From Thermomonas sp. S9 (GTDB lineage: Bacteria > Pseudomonadota > Gammaproteobacteria > Xanthomonadales > Xanthomonadaceae), in NCBI RefSeq assembly GCF_024704365.1, contig NZ_JAJDFY010000001.1, positions 911,001 through 975,000 of the forward strand: a stretch of DNA of 64,000 bases, given 5' to 3'. The notes under the pieces were generated by a model that was not told the DNA's origin, ran no database searches, and saw only the letters and a list, made by a program, of their open reading frames with translations. This document shows, one piece after another, positions 22,697 to 32,190 of this stretch (position 1 is its first letter; the number at the start of each line of letters is the position of its first letter). The position numbers were made by a program, and so were the translations under genes.

Positions 22697-23373
22697 TCGC
22701 GCGCCTGCGCCTGCAGCCGGCGGATGTCGGTATGGGCCTGACCGGGCAGCGCGTGCGCGACCGCCTGATCGAGGACCTGCGCGGCGGCGGGATCGCCGAC
22801 GAGCGCGTGCTGAACGCCATCCGCACCGTGCCGCGGCACCAGTTCGTGGACGAGGCGCTGGCCAGCCGTGCCTACGAGAACAACGCGCTGCCGATCGGGC
22901 ACGGGCAGACTATCTCGCAGCCGTACGTGGTGGCCAAGATGACCGAGGCCCTGCTGCGCGACGGCAGCCCGAAGCGGGTGCTGGAAGTCGGCACCGGCTC
23001 CGGCTACCAGGCGGCGGTGCTGGCGGCGCTGGGCCTGGAGGTGTTCACGGTGGAGCGCATCGGCGACCTGCTGCGCACCGCGCGCAAGCGTTTCCGCGCG
23101 CTCGGCCTGCATGTGCGCAGCAAGCACGACGACGGCCGCATCGGCTGGCCGGAGCAGGCCCCGTTCGACGCCATCATCGTCACCGCCGCCGGTCCCGCGC
23201 TGGTGGAGGCGCTGCTGGAGCAGTTGGCCCCCGGCGGCGTGCTGGTGGCCCCGGTCGGCACGGCCGGCGCACAGACTTTGCTCCGCTTGTGCAAGGACGC
23301 CGATGGCGCGATCACGCAAGAGGATCTCGGTGCGGTGGTATTCGTGCCGCTGCTGTCGGGGATGATCGACTGA
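22693..23373 (+). CDS. pcm: Protein-L-isoaspartate O-methyltransferase
   Basis: 226 residues, GTG start overlapping surE. It repairs isoaspartyl residues in aged proteins using S-adenosylmethionine. The family active-site block [18 protein letters not shown] and the SAM site [16 protein letters not shown] are present, as is [10 protein letters not shown]. The stop overlaps the next start by one base, giving a coupled surE-pcm-yqaA-nlpD row. Confidence 0.94.
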   Translation: MIARLRLQPADVGMGLTGQRVRDRLIEDLRGGGIADERVLNAIRTVPRHQFVDEALASRAYENNALPIGHGQTISQPYVVAKMTEALLRDGSPKRVLEVGTGSGYQAAVLAALGLEVFTVERIGDLLRTARKRFRALGLHVRSKHDDGRIGWPEQAPFDAIIVTAAGPALVEALLEQLAPGGVLVAPVGTAGAQTLLRLCKDADGAITQEDLGAVVFVPLLSGMID

Positions 23374-23987
23374 TGCGCCTGTTCGGCCCGTTGTACCAGC
23401 GCACGCTGGCCTGGTCCCGGCATCCGAAGGCGCCCGCGCTGCTGGGCGGGCTCAGCTTCGTCGAGGCCATCGTGTTCCCGGTGATGCCCGAGGTGATGCT
23501 GGCGCCGATGTCCCTGGCGCAGCCGAAGCGGGCGTTCCGCTTCGCCGGGATCAGCCTGCTGGGCTCGCTGCTGGGGGCGGTGGTCGGCTATCTGCTGGGC
23601 CATTACGCCTACGAGCTGGTGAAGCCGGCGCTGTCCACCTTGGGCTGGCTGGAGCGGATCGAGGCCCAGGTGGAAGATCTGCGCGCGATCGTTGCGCATT
23701 CGCCGTGGCAGGCGTTCTGGCTGCTGGTGCTGGCCGGGTTCACCCCGATCCCGCTGAAGATCTTCACCTGGGCCAGCGGCGTGGTCGGCGTGCCGCTGCT
23801 GCCGTTCCTGGCCGCGATGCTGGTCGGGCGCGGCAAGCGCGTGTACCTGCTGGCGCTGGTGATCCGGCTTGGCGGCGAGCGCGCCGAACGTGCGCTGCAC
23901 CGCTGGATCGAGCACATCGGCTGGGCGGCGTTGGTGCTGCTGGCGGCGCTGGCCGGGTGGTTGCTGCTGCGCGGGCATGCGGCATGA
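23373..23987 (+). CDS. YqaA/DedA-like inner-membrane protein
   Basis: 204 residues. Three or four hydrophobic segments (about 22-42, 58-80, 116-150 and 180-200) with the SNARE-associated/DedA-type pattern: SFVEAIVFPVMPEVMLAPM, a Gly-rich GSLLGAVVGYLLGHYA and GFTPIPLKIFTWASGV. DedA relatives take part in lipid-carrier or phospholipid flipping; YqaA itself is uncharacterised. The stop overlaps the nlpD start by four bases. Confidence 0.8.
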   Translation: MRLFGPLYQRTLAWSRHPKAPALLGGLSFVEAIVFPVMPEVMLAPMSLAQPKRAFRFAGISLLGSLLGAVVGYLLGHYAYELVKPALSTLGWLERIEAQVEDLRAIVAHSPWQAFWLLVLAGFTPIPLKIFTWASGVVGVPLLPFLAAMLVGRGKRVYLLALVIRLGGERAERALHRWIEHIGWAALVLLAALAGWLLLRGHAA

Positions 23988-24773
23988 TGGCGGGCATGAT
24001 CCCGCTGCGAATCCCCGCGCTGCTGCTGGTGGCTGCGCTCGTCGCCACCGGTTGCAGCTCATACCCGGGTCGTAAAGCCGCCGCGCGATGCCGCGCCCGG
24101 TCGCGCGGTCGGTGCGCCCGCGCCGGCGGTGCGGGTATCCCAGCCCAAGTACGGCGCGACGGTGGTGGTGCAGCGTGGGCAGACGGTGTACCGGATCGCC
24201 ACCGAGAACGGCATCACCCCGCTGGACCTGGCGCTGTGGAACGACATCGCGCCGCCCTACACCATCTATCCCGGGCAGCGCCTGCGCCTGTATCCGCGCG
24301 ACGGGAACGTGGCGTCCAGCACGGTGCCCGCGCCCGCCAGCACGCGTCCGCCGCCCGCGCCTGCATCTGCACCTGCATCCGCGCCCGCGCCGGTCGCCAG
24401 CAGTTTGGCCTGGCAGTGGCCGGCGCAGGGCAGCGTGGTGGGCACCTATGCCGCGGGCGATCCCACCCGCCAGGGCGTGGACATCGCCGGCAAGGCCGGG
24501 CAGCCGGTGCGCGCCGCCGCCGACGGCGTGGTGGTGTATTCCGGCTCCGGGCTGGTGGGCTACGGCGAGCTGATCATCGTCAAGCACAACGACCAGTGGC
24601 TGTCGGCCTACGGTCACAACCGCGCGCGCCTGGTCAACGAGGGCGCGCTGGTCAAAGCCGGCCAGCAGATCGCGGAGATGGGCCGCAGTGGTGCCACCCG
24701 CGACATGCTGCACTTCGAGATCCGCTACAACGGCAAGCCGGTCGATCCGCTGGAATACCTGCCCCGCCGCTGA
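23984..24773 (+). CDS. nlpD: NlpD-like LysM/M23 lipoprotein, frameshifted in this sequence
   Basis: The signal ends in a lipobox (VATGC, C24). A LysM domain follows (VVVQRGQTVYRIATENGITP, then YPGQRLRLYP), then a Pro/Ala-rich linker and a C-terminal M23-type domain (GVDIAGKAGQPVRAAADGVV, LHFEIRYNGKPVDPLEYLP). NlpD activates the amidase AmiC at the septum. The reading frame changes once, between about 24055 and 24065 just after the lipidated cysteine; one extra base would explain it. The M23 domain lacks the first HxxxD zinc residues, as in NlpD/EnvC activators. The gene closes the surE-pcm-yqaA series. Confidence 0.85.
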
Positions 24774-24888
24774 ATTGCCGCACCCGCCGCCGCGTCCCAT
24801 CGCGATGGTCAGCCAGGATGCGGACGGCGCGAGGCCGCATGCACGGGCCTCGGAAAAATTGATTCGATGCAGGCGCCAGTGCGCGCGC

Positions 24889-25560
24889 TCAGCGCACCGA
24901 CTTCAGGGTCAGCTCCAGCTCGTCCTGGCCATTCTTGCGTTGCAGGATGCGCGCCGGGGTCGGCAGGCCGTCCACCACCCACACCAGCACCTGCTTGTCG
25001 TCGCTGGTGCGCGCGATCTTGGTGGCGGCGCGCGCCTGGCCGGCGACGGCGACGGTGTCCTTGCCGAGGTTCTGGTAGGTCTGCACGTGCGCGGTGCCGT
25101 TGTCCACCACCCGGTAGCGCAGCGGCTTGCCGGCGGCCACGTCGCGCACGATCGCCAGGTTCACCAGCATGCCGTCGAGGTCGCCGTCCTGCAGTGTGAC
25201 CGGTCCTGCGCGGTCGGGCTTCACGTCGCCGCTCCAGCGCGCCTCGCGCCGGTCCCAGTCGTAGCGGGCGTCCTTCTGCGACTTCTTGAACAGCAGCTGC
25301 GCGGTGTCGCTGCCGGACAGCGGGCGGAAGGTGCCGCCGGCCTCGTCGAACACGGTCGCCTGGCGCGCACTGCCGACCGCGTTCTGCACGGTCAGCGCGT
25401 AGTTCCAGCGGCCGCCGTCGGCCTGCTGCAGGCTGATCCGGGCGGTGGCCGGCACGCCTTTCCAGCTGGCGTCGTAATCGGCCACGAACGGCTTTACTGC
25501 CCAGGCCTGAGCCGTGGCCAGCAGCAGCGGCAGCAACACGAACGGGCGCAATGCCTTCAT
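24889..25560 (-). CDS. DUF3108 domain-containing exported protein
   Basis: 223 residues. The signal peptide ends near AQAWA. The mature part resembles the DUF3108 family: YDASWKGVPATARISLQ, a LLFKK-type segment, DGDLDGMLVNLAIVRDVAAG and a C-terminal VWVVDGLPTPARILQRKNG. Such proteins are predicted periplasmic beta-rich proteins of unknown function and commonly lie beside purN-purM, as here. The start was moved five codons downstream to the ATG that begins the signal peptide. It converges on nlpD. Confidence 0.8.
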   Translation of the reverse strand: MKALRPFVLLPLLLATAQAWAVKPFVADYDASWKGVPATARISLQQADGGRWNYALTVQNAVGSARQATVFDEAGGTFRPLSGSDTAQLLFKKSQKDARYDWDRREARWSGDVKPDRAGPVTLQDGDLDGMLVNLAIVRDVAAGKPLRYRVVDNGTAHVQTYQNLGKDTVAVAGQARAATKIARTSDDKQVLVWVVDGLPTPARILQRKNGQDELELTLKSVR

Positions 25561-25618
25561 CGGGATTCCTTGCATGACCGGAACGAACGGGCGGGGCGGT
25601 GCGTGGAGGGCGGGGCCG

Positions 25619-26263
25619 TCACGCCGGGGCCGACTCTAGCGGCCGCGGCGTAAACACCGGCTGAGCATCGATGTACACGCGCCCGTCCCGTTCAGCCAGA
25701 CGGCCGGCGGCGGCCAGGCGCAATACCTGCAGCAGCAGCGGGTGCTCCACCGCCAGCACGCGCGCCGCCAGCGCGTCGGCATCATCCCCAGGCAGCACCG
25801 GCACCCGCGCCTGCGCGATCACCGGCCCGCCGTCCAGTTCGGCGGTGACGAAATGCACGCTGGCGCCGTGCTCGGCATCGCCGGCCTCCAGCGCGCGCTG
25901 GTGGGTGTGCAGGCCCTTGTGGCGCGGCAGCAGCGAGGGGTGGATGTTGAGCAGGCGGCCGGCGAAGCGCTGCACGAACCCGGGGCTGAGGATGCGCATG
26001 TAGCCAGCACACACGATCCAGTCCGGCGCGCTGGCGGCGACCGCGTCGCCCAGCGCCGCGTCGAAGGCGTCGCGGCCGCCGCAGGTCTTCGGCGTGCGCG
26101 CCCAGCGCAGCGCTTCCGGTACCCGCTGCAGGGCCTGCGCCTCGGGCCTGTCGGAGAACACGCCGATCACCTGCGCATCGAGAGTGCCGGCGGTAATCGC
26201 GTCGAGGATGGCCTGCAGGTTGCTGCCGCGGCCGGAGGCGAGGATGGCGAGGCGGGCGGTCAT
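25619..26263 (-). CDS. purN: Phosphoribosylglycinamide formyltransferase
   Basis: 214 residues. It transfers a formyl group from 10-formyl-THF to GAR, the third step of purine synthesis. Markers are LAILASGRGSNLQAI, the catalytic region GYMRILSPGFVQRF then LNIHPSLLPRHKGLHTH, and VHFVTAELDGGPVIAQA with its catalytic aspartate. The gene lies ten bases downstream of purM, consistent with a purMN operon. Confidence 0.95.
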   Translation of the reverse strand: MTARLAILASGRGSNLQAILDAITAGTLDAQVIGVFSDRPEAQALQRVPEALRWARTPKTCGGRDAFDAALGDAVAASAPDWIVCAGYMRILSPGFVQRFAGRLLNIHPSLLPRHKGLHTHQRALEAGDAEHGASVHFVTAELDGGPVIAQARVPVLPGDDADALAARVLAVEHPLLLQVLRLAAAGRLAERDGRVYIDAQPVFTPRPLESAPA

Positions 26264-26273
26264 CGGGCTGGTA

Positions 26274-27320
26274 TCAGCCGATGCGCAGGCGCTCGCCGTC
26301 GCGCGGCGCGGTGACCTGGCCGATCCGCCAGTGCGCAAGCGACAGGCGGTCGAGGTCGGCCTCCACCGCGGCCGCGTCGGCCGGGTCCACCATCAGCACG
26401 TAGCCGATGCCGCAGTTGAAGGTGCGCCACATTTCCGCGTCCGCCACGTTGCCTTCGCGCTGCAGCCAGTCGAACACCGCCGGCCGCGGCCAGCTGGAGG
26501 TGTCGATGTCCAGCCCCAGCGGGGCGGGGACCACGCGGATGATCTTCTCCACCAGCGCGCCGCCGGTGACGTGCGCCATCGCGTGGATGTCGTGCCGCGC
26601 CAGCAGCTCCAGCACCGGTTTGACGTAGATGCGGGTCGGTTCCATCAGCGCATCGGCCAGGCTGACGCCGCCGAGGTCGAGGTCCAGCGGATTGCCGGCG
26701 CGTGCGAGGATCCTGCGGATCAGCGAATAGCCGTTGGAATGCGGGCCGCTGGAGGCGATGCCGATCAGCACGTCGCCCGCGCGCAGGCGGCTGGAATCGA
26801 CCAGCCTGGATTTTTCCACCGCGCCGACGGTGAAGCCGGCCAGGTCGTATTCGCCCGGCGGGTACATGTCGGGCATTTCCGCGGTCTCGCCGCCGATCAG
26901 CGCGCAGCCGGCGAGTTCGCAGCCCCTGGCAATCCCGGCGACCACGTTCACCGTGGTCTCGACGTCGAGCTTGCCGGTGGCAAAGTAGTCGAGGAAGAAC
27001 AGCGGTTCGGCGCCCTGCACCAGCACGTCGTTCACGCACATCGCCACCAGGTCCTGGCCGATGCCGGCGTGGCGGTTCAGCTGCCTGGCGAGGATCAGCT
27101 TGGTGCCCACGCCGTCGGTGCCGGAGACCAGCACCGGCTCCTTATAGCGGCCGGCGAGGTCGAACAGCCCGCCGAACAGGCCCACCCCGCCCAGCACTTC
27201 CGGGCGCAGCGTGCGCCGGACCAAGGGTTTGATGCGTTCGACCACGGCGTTGCCGGCGTCGATGTCCACCCCGGCGTCGCGGTAGGTCAGGCCGGGGGAA
27301 GGGGAGGGCTGGGTGGTCAC
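26274..27320 (-). CDS. purM: Phosphoribosylformylglycinamidine cyclo-ligase
   Basis: 348 residues. The AIR synthetase of purine biosynthesis closes the imidazole ring using ATP. Visible signatures are [38 protein letters not shown] (given here as the adjoining motifs [12 protein letters not shown] and [10 protein letters not shown]), [10 protein letters not shown] and [15 protein letters not shown]. Length matches the family. It is divergent from the DUF2066 gene across 139 bases. Confidence 0.96.
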   Translation of the reverse strand: MTTQPSPSPGLTYRDAGVDIDAGNAVVERIKPLVRRTLRPEVLGGVGLFGGLFDLAGRYKEPVLVSGTDGVGTKLILARQLNRHAGIGQDLVAMCVNDVLVQGAEPLFFLDYFATGKLDVETTVNVVAGIARGCELAGCALIGGETAEMPDMYPPGEYDLAGFTVGAVEKSRLVDSSRLRAGDVLIGIASSGPHSNGYSLIRRILARAGNPLDLDLGGVSLADALMEPTRIYVKPVLELLARHDIHAMAHVTGGALVEKIIRVVPAPLGLDIDTSSWPRPAVFDWLQREGNVADAEMWRTFNCGIGYVLMVDPADAAAVEADLDRLSLAHWRIGQVTAPRDGERLRIG

Positions 27321-27459
27321 GGCGGACTCGGGCAGGCGCGGGAAGCGCGCGATTTTAACAGCCGCCGGGTGCTGCCGCCGGTGCGGTCATGGACGCGCCC
27401 GCCCGGCTGCGGCAACATTCCGGCACGAGGCCGGGGTGTCCGGCAGGCGAGGATGGCCG

Positions 27460-28576
27460 ATGCAAGCAACACCGCAAGGGATCGCGCGGGCATGGCCGCG
27501 GCTGTTCGGGCTGTGGCTGCTGCTGGCTCTGCTGGCGCCGGGTGCGGCGCTGGCGCAGCGCACCGAGGGCGACCGCGCCGCGGCGCAGGGGCCGTACCAG
27601 GCCGAGGTGAGCGTGCGCAACCAGACCGACGGCGAGCGCGACAAGGCGTTCGCGCGCGCTGGCGCAGGTGCTGGCGAATGTCACCGGCAATCGCGAGGCG
27701 GCCCTGCGCGACGGCGTGCGCGACGAACTGGCGAATGCCAAGGACTACGTCGACAGCTACGACTACCGCCAGGACGAGGGCATCGGCCCGACCGGTGCGC
27801 CCAGCTTCCAGACCATCTTGGTGGTGCGCTTCCGGCCGGCCGACGTGGACGATCTGGTGGATATGTTCGGCCTGCCGCGCTGGCCACAGCCGCGGCCCAA
27901 GCCGGTGCTGTGGCTGGCGATCGACGATGGCAGCGGCCCGCGCCTGGTCGGGCTGGGCCAGGTGAACGCCGCGCGTGCGATCCTGGATGCCGCCAAGGCG
28001 CGCGGCTACGCACTCGGTCTGCCGGTCGGCAATGCCGCCGAGATGGCGGCGGTGGGCGCGATCTGGCGCGGCGACGTGGGTGCGATCAGCGCGCTGTCGC
28101 GCCGTTACAGCCCGCCGATCCAGCTGATCGGCAAGCTTTACCGCACTGCCGGGGGCTGGGCCGCGGACTGGACGTTGGTGGACAACGGCAAGGTGCTGGG
28201 CAGCTGGCAGACCAGCAATCCAGACGCGCGCCGGGCGATGGCGGGCGGTGCCGACGGGGCCGCCGATGCGCTGGCGCGGCGCTATGCCAGGGTCAATCCC
28301 GATGCGGCGCCGGGCCAGTTCCGGCTGCGCGTCCTGGGCCTGCACGGCAGCGACGACTATCTGCGCCTGGCCGGCTACCTCGACGGCCTGCCGGTGGTGC
28401 GCCGGGTCGTGCCGGTCAGCGCCAGCCCGGACGCGCTGGAGCTGGAGGTCGATCTTGCCAGCGGGCTGGCCAACTTCAGCCGCTACGTCGGTCGCGCCGG
28501 GGTGCTGGTCCCGGCGCCCGCTACCGGCGATGGCAGCGCGGGCGCGCCCGCGGCATTTCTTCTGGGCGGAAAATGA
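27460..28576 (+). CDS. DUF2066 domain-containing exported protein, frameshifted in this sequence
   Basis: The signal peptide ends near GAALAQ and a DUF2066-type body follows (YQAEVSVRNQTDGERDKAFAR, then in another frame LAQVLANVTGNREAALRDG). The break is in the CG tract at 27651-27659; restoring one CG pair gives FARALAQVLANVTG. The second half (VLWLAIDDGSGPRLVGLG, and a C-terminal SPDALELEVDLASGL) is intact. The function is unknown; the gene usually precedes a PerM permease and hda, as here. Its stop overlaps the permease start by four bases. Confidence 0.82.
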
Positions 28577-29726
28577 GCATGCAGCGCGATCAGGATCTTG
28601 CGACCATCGCCGCGTTCTACCGGCGGGTGCAGTGGACTGCGCTCGGACTGGGGCTCGTATGGTGCCTGTGGCTGCTGGCGCCGATCCTGAGTCCGTTCGC
28701 ATTGAAGCTGCCCTGCTGGGCTGGCTGGGCGACCCGATGGTGGACCGCCTGGAGCGGCGGATGTCGCGCAACAGCGCGGTGGTGCTGGTGTTCGCAGTGA
28801 TGATCCTGGTCCTGCTGCTGGCCGCGGTGCTGCTGGTACCGCTGCTGGAGAGTCAGGTCATGATCCTGGTGGATTCGCTGCCCGGCTACCGCGACTGGTT
28901 CGTGCAGACCGCACTGCCGTGGATCGAGCGGCGCACCGGACTGCAGATCCTGGCGTGGCTGGATCCGCAGCATCTGTTCCAGCTGATCCGCGAGCACTGG
29001 CAGGGCGCGGGCGGCATCGTGGCGGTGATGCTCGGCTACGTCTCGCGCTCGGGCTTTGCGCTGGTGACCTGGCTGGCCAACATCGCACTGCTGCCGGTGC
29101 TGACCTTTTTCTTCCTGCGCGATTGGGATCTGATCGTGAGCAAGGTCGCTGCGCTGATCCCGCGCGACCACTACGCCACCGTGCGCCGGCTGGCGCTGGA
29201 AGCGAATGAGGTGCTGGGTGGATTCCTGCGCGGGCAGCTGCTGGTGATGCTGATGCTGGGCATCCTGTACGCGCTGGGGCTGTGGCTGGTGGGGCTGAAG
29301 CTGGGCATCCTGATCGGCGTGGTGGCGGGACTGCTGACCTTCGTGCCGTATCTGGGGCCGGCCGCGATCATCCTGTTCGGCGGCATCGCCGCGCTGGTCC
29401 AGTTCGGCGACTGGCAGCATCTGGCGGGGGTGGGCATCGTGTTCGGCGTCGGCCAGGTGGTGGAGAGCTTCCTGCTCACGCCGGTGCTGGTGGGCGACCG
29501 CATCGGCCTGCATCCGATGGTGGTGATTTTCGCGGTGATGGCCGGCGGCACCCTGTTCGGCTTCCTCGGCATGCTGCTGGCGCTGCCGGTGGCGGCAGTG
29601 ATCAACGTGCTGCTGCGCTACGCGCAGGAGCGCTACCGCCACAGCCGCCTGTATGCGGGCGACACCCCGGCGATCCTGCTGGATGCCGCGCCGCCGCCGG
29701 GCGGCGGCGACCAGGACGCGGGCTGA
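28573..29726 (+). CDS. AI-2E/PerM family membrane transporter, frameshifted in this sequence
   Basis: About 384 residues once the frame is repaired. Several transmembrane helices, a central periplasmic region (LVDSLPGYRDWFVQTALPW) and the family's GLLTFVPYLGPAA motif near the C-terminal helices identify the AI-2E/PerM permease group. Members export autoinducer-2, antiport sodium, or are uncharacterised. The frame changes at about 28705, where two extra A residues (or one missing base) separate SPFAL from AALLGWLGDPMVDRLERR. The gene overlaps the DUF2066 gene and ends two bases before hda. Confidence 0.85.
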
Positions 29727-29728
29727 CG

Positions 29729-30439
29729 ATGACGGAGACGTTCGGCCCGCAGCTGCCGCTGGCGCTGCGGGCGCCGCCGGACCAGCGTCTCGACCGCTAC
29801 CTGCAGGCCCCGGAGGGCTTGCTGCCGCAGCTGCGCGCGCTCGCCGCCGGCAACGCGGCCACGGCCGCTGGGGTGTATCTGCATGGCGCACCCGCCACCG
29901 GCAAGACCCATCTGCTGCTGGCCTGCTGCGCCGAGGCGCAGGCGTCCGGCCGCCAGGTGGCCTACCTGTCGCTGCGCGGTCTACGCGGGCGCGTGCGCCT
30001 GGCCAGCGAGGGGCTGGAGCGCGCCGAGCTGCTGGCGCTGGACGATCTCGACGCGGTGGCCGGCGAGCACGCGGACGAAGTCGCGCTGTTCGACCTGCAC
30101 AACCGCCTGCGCGATGCCGGGCGCGTGCCGCTGTACGCCGCCAGCGCCGCGCCGGATGCGCTGGGCCTGGTATTGCCCGACCTGCGCTCGCGGCTGGCGC
30201 AGTGCGCGCGCTGGGCGTTGCCGGTGCTGGACGATGCCGGCCGCGCCGAATTGCTGCGCCAGCGCGCCGCCGCGCGCGGGCTGGAGTTCGACGCCGCCGC
30301 GCTGGACTGGCTGCTGCGCCGCGCCAGCCGTGACCTCGCCAGCCTCACCGCGCTCTTCGAGCGTCTCGATCGCGCCTCGCTCGCTGCGCAGCGGCGGCTG
30401 ACCGTGCCCTTCCTGCGTCAGGTGCTGGGGGTGGACTGA
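29729..30439 (+). CDS. hda: DnaA regulatory inactivator Hda
   Basis: 236 residues. A DnaA-like AAA+ domain without the DNA-binding domain IV: FGPQLPLALRAPPDQRLDRY, Walker A-like GAPATGKTHLLLA, Walker B-like LLALDDLDAVAG and DLRSRLAQC. The N-terminal QLPLAL segment is the clamp-binding motif. Hda with the sliding clamp stimulates DnaA-ATP hydrolysis to prevent over-initiation. The last 22 bases overlap the end of the convergent murU. Confidence 0.93.
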   Translation: MTETFGPQLPLALRAPPDQRLDRYLQAPEGLLPQLRALAAGNAATAAGVYLHGAPATGKTHLLLACCAEAQASGRQVAYLSLRGLRGRVRLASEGLERAELLALDDLDAVAGEHADEVALFDLHNRLRDAGRVPLYAASAAPDALGLVLPDLRSRLAQCARWALPVLDDAGRAELLRQRAAARGLEFDAAALDWLLRRASRDLASLTALFERLDRASLAAQRRLTVPFLRQVLGVD

Positions 30440-31134
30440 GCGCGCAGCGCCGCATCCAGCCGCTGCAGCCGCTCCGGCGTGCCCACGTCGGTCCAGCGCC
30501 CGCGGTGATGCTCGCCGCTGATCGCACCGTGCGCCATGTGCGCGCGCAGTAGCGGCGCCAGCGGGAATTTCGGTTTGCCGTTGGCGCGCATGGGCGTGGA
30601 GATGAGGTCGCGCCAGTCATCCAGCAGCTGCGGGCGATAGAGGCCGATGCCGGCATAGGTGAGCTTGTAGTCGCCATCGGGATGCACGCGCCCATCGCTG
30701 CTTAGCGCGAAATCGCCGTGTGGCGCATGCGGCGGCGGATCCACCAGCACCAGATGCGCCAGCCCCGCAGGCGCGCGCGGCAGGCGGGCGAAGTCGTAGT
30801 CCGTCCACACATCGCCATTGACCAGCAGGAAGGGGGCCTCGCCCAGCAGCGGCAGCGCGTTCCACATGCCGCCGCCGGTTTCCAGCGGGGTGTCGCCCTC
30901 GTAGGCATAGTGCAGGCGCAGGCCCCAGCGCGCGCCGTCGCCCAGCGTGGCGGGGAACTGCTCCGCCAGCCACGAGGTGTTCACGACCACATCGCGGATG
31001 CCGAGCGCTGCCAGCTTTTCCAGATGCCAGACGATCAGCGGCTTGCCGCCGACGCGCAGCAGCGGCTTGGGCGTGGCGTCGGTGAGCGGCCGCATGCGCT
31101 CGCCCAGGCCGGCGGCGAAGATCAGCGCCTTCAT
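30418..31134 (-). CDS. murU: MurNAc-alpha-1-phosphate uridylyltransferase MurU
   Basis: 238 residues. A sugar-1-phosphate nucleotidyltransferase: ALIFAAGLGERMRPLTDATP with KPLL, the magnesium-binding LLVNGDVWTDYD, and TYAGIGLYRP. By position it is MurU: its start overlaps by four bases the stop of an AmgK-type kinase, as in the recycling route of Pseudomonas putida that remakes UDP-MurNAc from MurNAc without MurA. General mannose-1-phosphate guanylyltransferase activity is the alternative, but a dedicated XanB lies next door. Confidence 0.85.
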   Translation of the reverse strand: MKALIFAAGLGERMRPLTDATPKPLLRVGGKPLIVWHLEKLAALGIRDVVVNTSWLAEQFPATLGDGARWGLRLHYAYEGDTPLETGGGMWNALPLLGEAPFLLVNGDVWTDYDFARLPRAPAGLAHLVLVDPPPHAPHGDFALSSDGRVHPDGDYKLTYAGIGLYRPQLLDDWRDLISTPMRANGKPKFPLAPLLRAHMAHGAISGEHHRGRWTDVGTPERLQRLDAALRAQSTPST

Positions 31135-32138
31135 GCGGCCAGCTTCGCGAAGGCGGGCTCGAGCGTGCGCTCCAGCAGCTCGCGCAGCGGGTCGAGTGCA
31201 CGGTATTTCGGCACCACCGCATCGAGGTAGGCGAGGAAGCGCGGGGCATCCGCGAGGTAGCGCGGCTTGCCGTCGCGGTGGTGCAGCCGCGCGAAGATGC
31301 CGAGGATCTTCAGGTGCCGCTGCACGCCGCACCAGTCGGCATCGCGCAGGAACACCTCGAGCGCGGGCACCGGCAGGCCCGCATCCACGGCGTGCGCGTG
31401 ATACTCGCGCAGCCAGCCGTCCACGCGCGCTTCCGGCCAGCTCAGGAAGGCATCGCGCAGCAGGCTGACCGGGTCATACCCGATCGGCCCGCGCACCAGG
31501 TCCTGGAAGTCCAGCACGGCCGGGCCGTCGGTGGCCGGCATCAGATTGCGCAGCATGTAATCGCGGTGTACCGGGACCTGCGGCTGTGCCAGCAGGTTGT
31601 CCATCAGCCGGCGCTGTGCCAGCTGCAGGCGTTCGGCCTCCTCGCAGTCCAGAGTGATGCCGAGGTGGCGGCGCACGAACCACTCCTCGAACAACCCGGC
31701 GTCGCGCTGCAGCAGCGCCTCGCCGAACACCGGGATGTCGGCAGGCAGGGAAATCGACTGCAGCCGCACCAGCTGCGCGATCGCCGCCTGCATATGCACA
31801 TCGGCGTTGCCGGCATCGATCACCTGCGCCAGCGTGGGGCCGCCGAGGTCCTCCAGCAGCAGGAACCCGGCGCCCACGTCACGCGCGAGCACCTGCGGCA
31901 CGCGCACGCCGCCGGCTTCAAGCAGGTCGCGGATGCGCAGCCACGGGCGCACGTCCTCCTGGCCGGGCGGTGCGTCCATCACGATGCGCGCGGGCGTGGC
32001 GCCCAGCGTGCGCCAGTAGCTGCGCAGGCCGGCATCGGTGGAGGCGCGTTCCAGCCCGACGTCGGGCTGGCGCAGGGCGGCGCGGACCCAGGCCAGGCGC
32101 TGGGCGGCACGGGCGTCGTCGGTGGCGGGGTCGCTCAT
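31131..32138 (-). CDS. amgK: Anomeric MurNAc/GlcNAc kinase AmgK
   Basis: 335 residues. An aminoglycoside-phosphotransferase-fold kinase with a divergent glycine-rich N-lobe (ASTDAGLRSYWR), catalytic loop VHRDYMLRNLM and metal site VLDFQD. AmgK phosphorylates MurNAc or GlcNAc at C1, giving the substrate of MurU. The start MSDPATDD was chosen because frames further upstream overlap the xanB start region. It is divergent from xanB across only 52 bases, so the promoters must be close. Confidence 0.85.
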   Translation of the reverse strand: MSDPATDDARAAQRLAWVRAALRQPDVGLERASTDAGLRSYWRTLGATPARIVMDAPPGQEDVRPWLRIRDLLEAGGVRVPQVLARDVGAGFLLLEDLGGPTLAQVIDAGNADVHMQAAIAQLVRLQSISLPADIPVFGEALLQRDAGLFEEWFVRRHLGITLDCEEAERLQLAQRRLMDNLLAQPQVPVHRDYMLRNLMPATDGPAVLDFQDLVRGPIGYDPVSLLRDAFLSWPEARVDGWLREYHAHAVDAGLPVPALEVFLRDADWCGVQRHLKILGIFARLHHRDGKPRYLADAPRFLAYLDAVVPKYRALDPLRELLERTLEPAFAKLAA

Positions 32139-32190
32139 GCGCAAAGGGTAAACTGCGGCCCGGTCTTTGCGCAGTCGTAGGAAGGCACCC

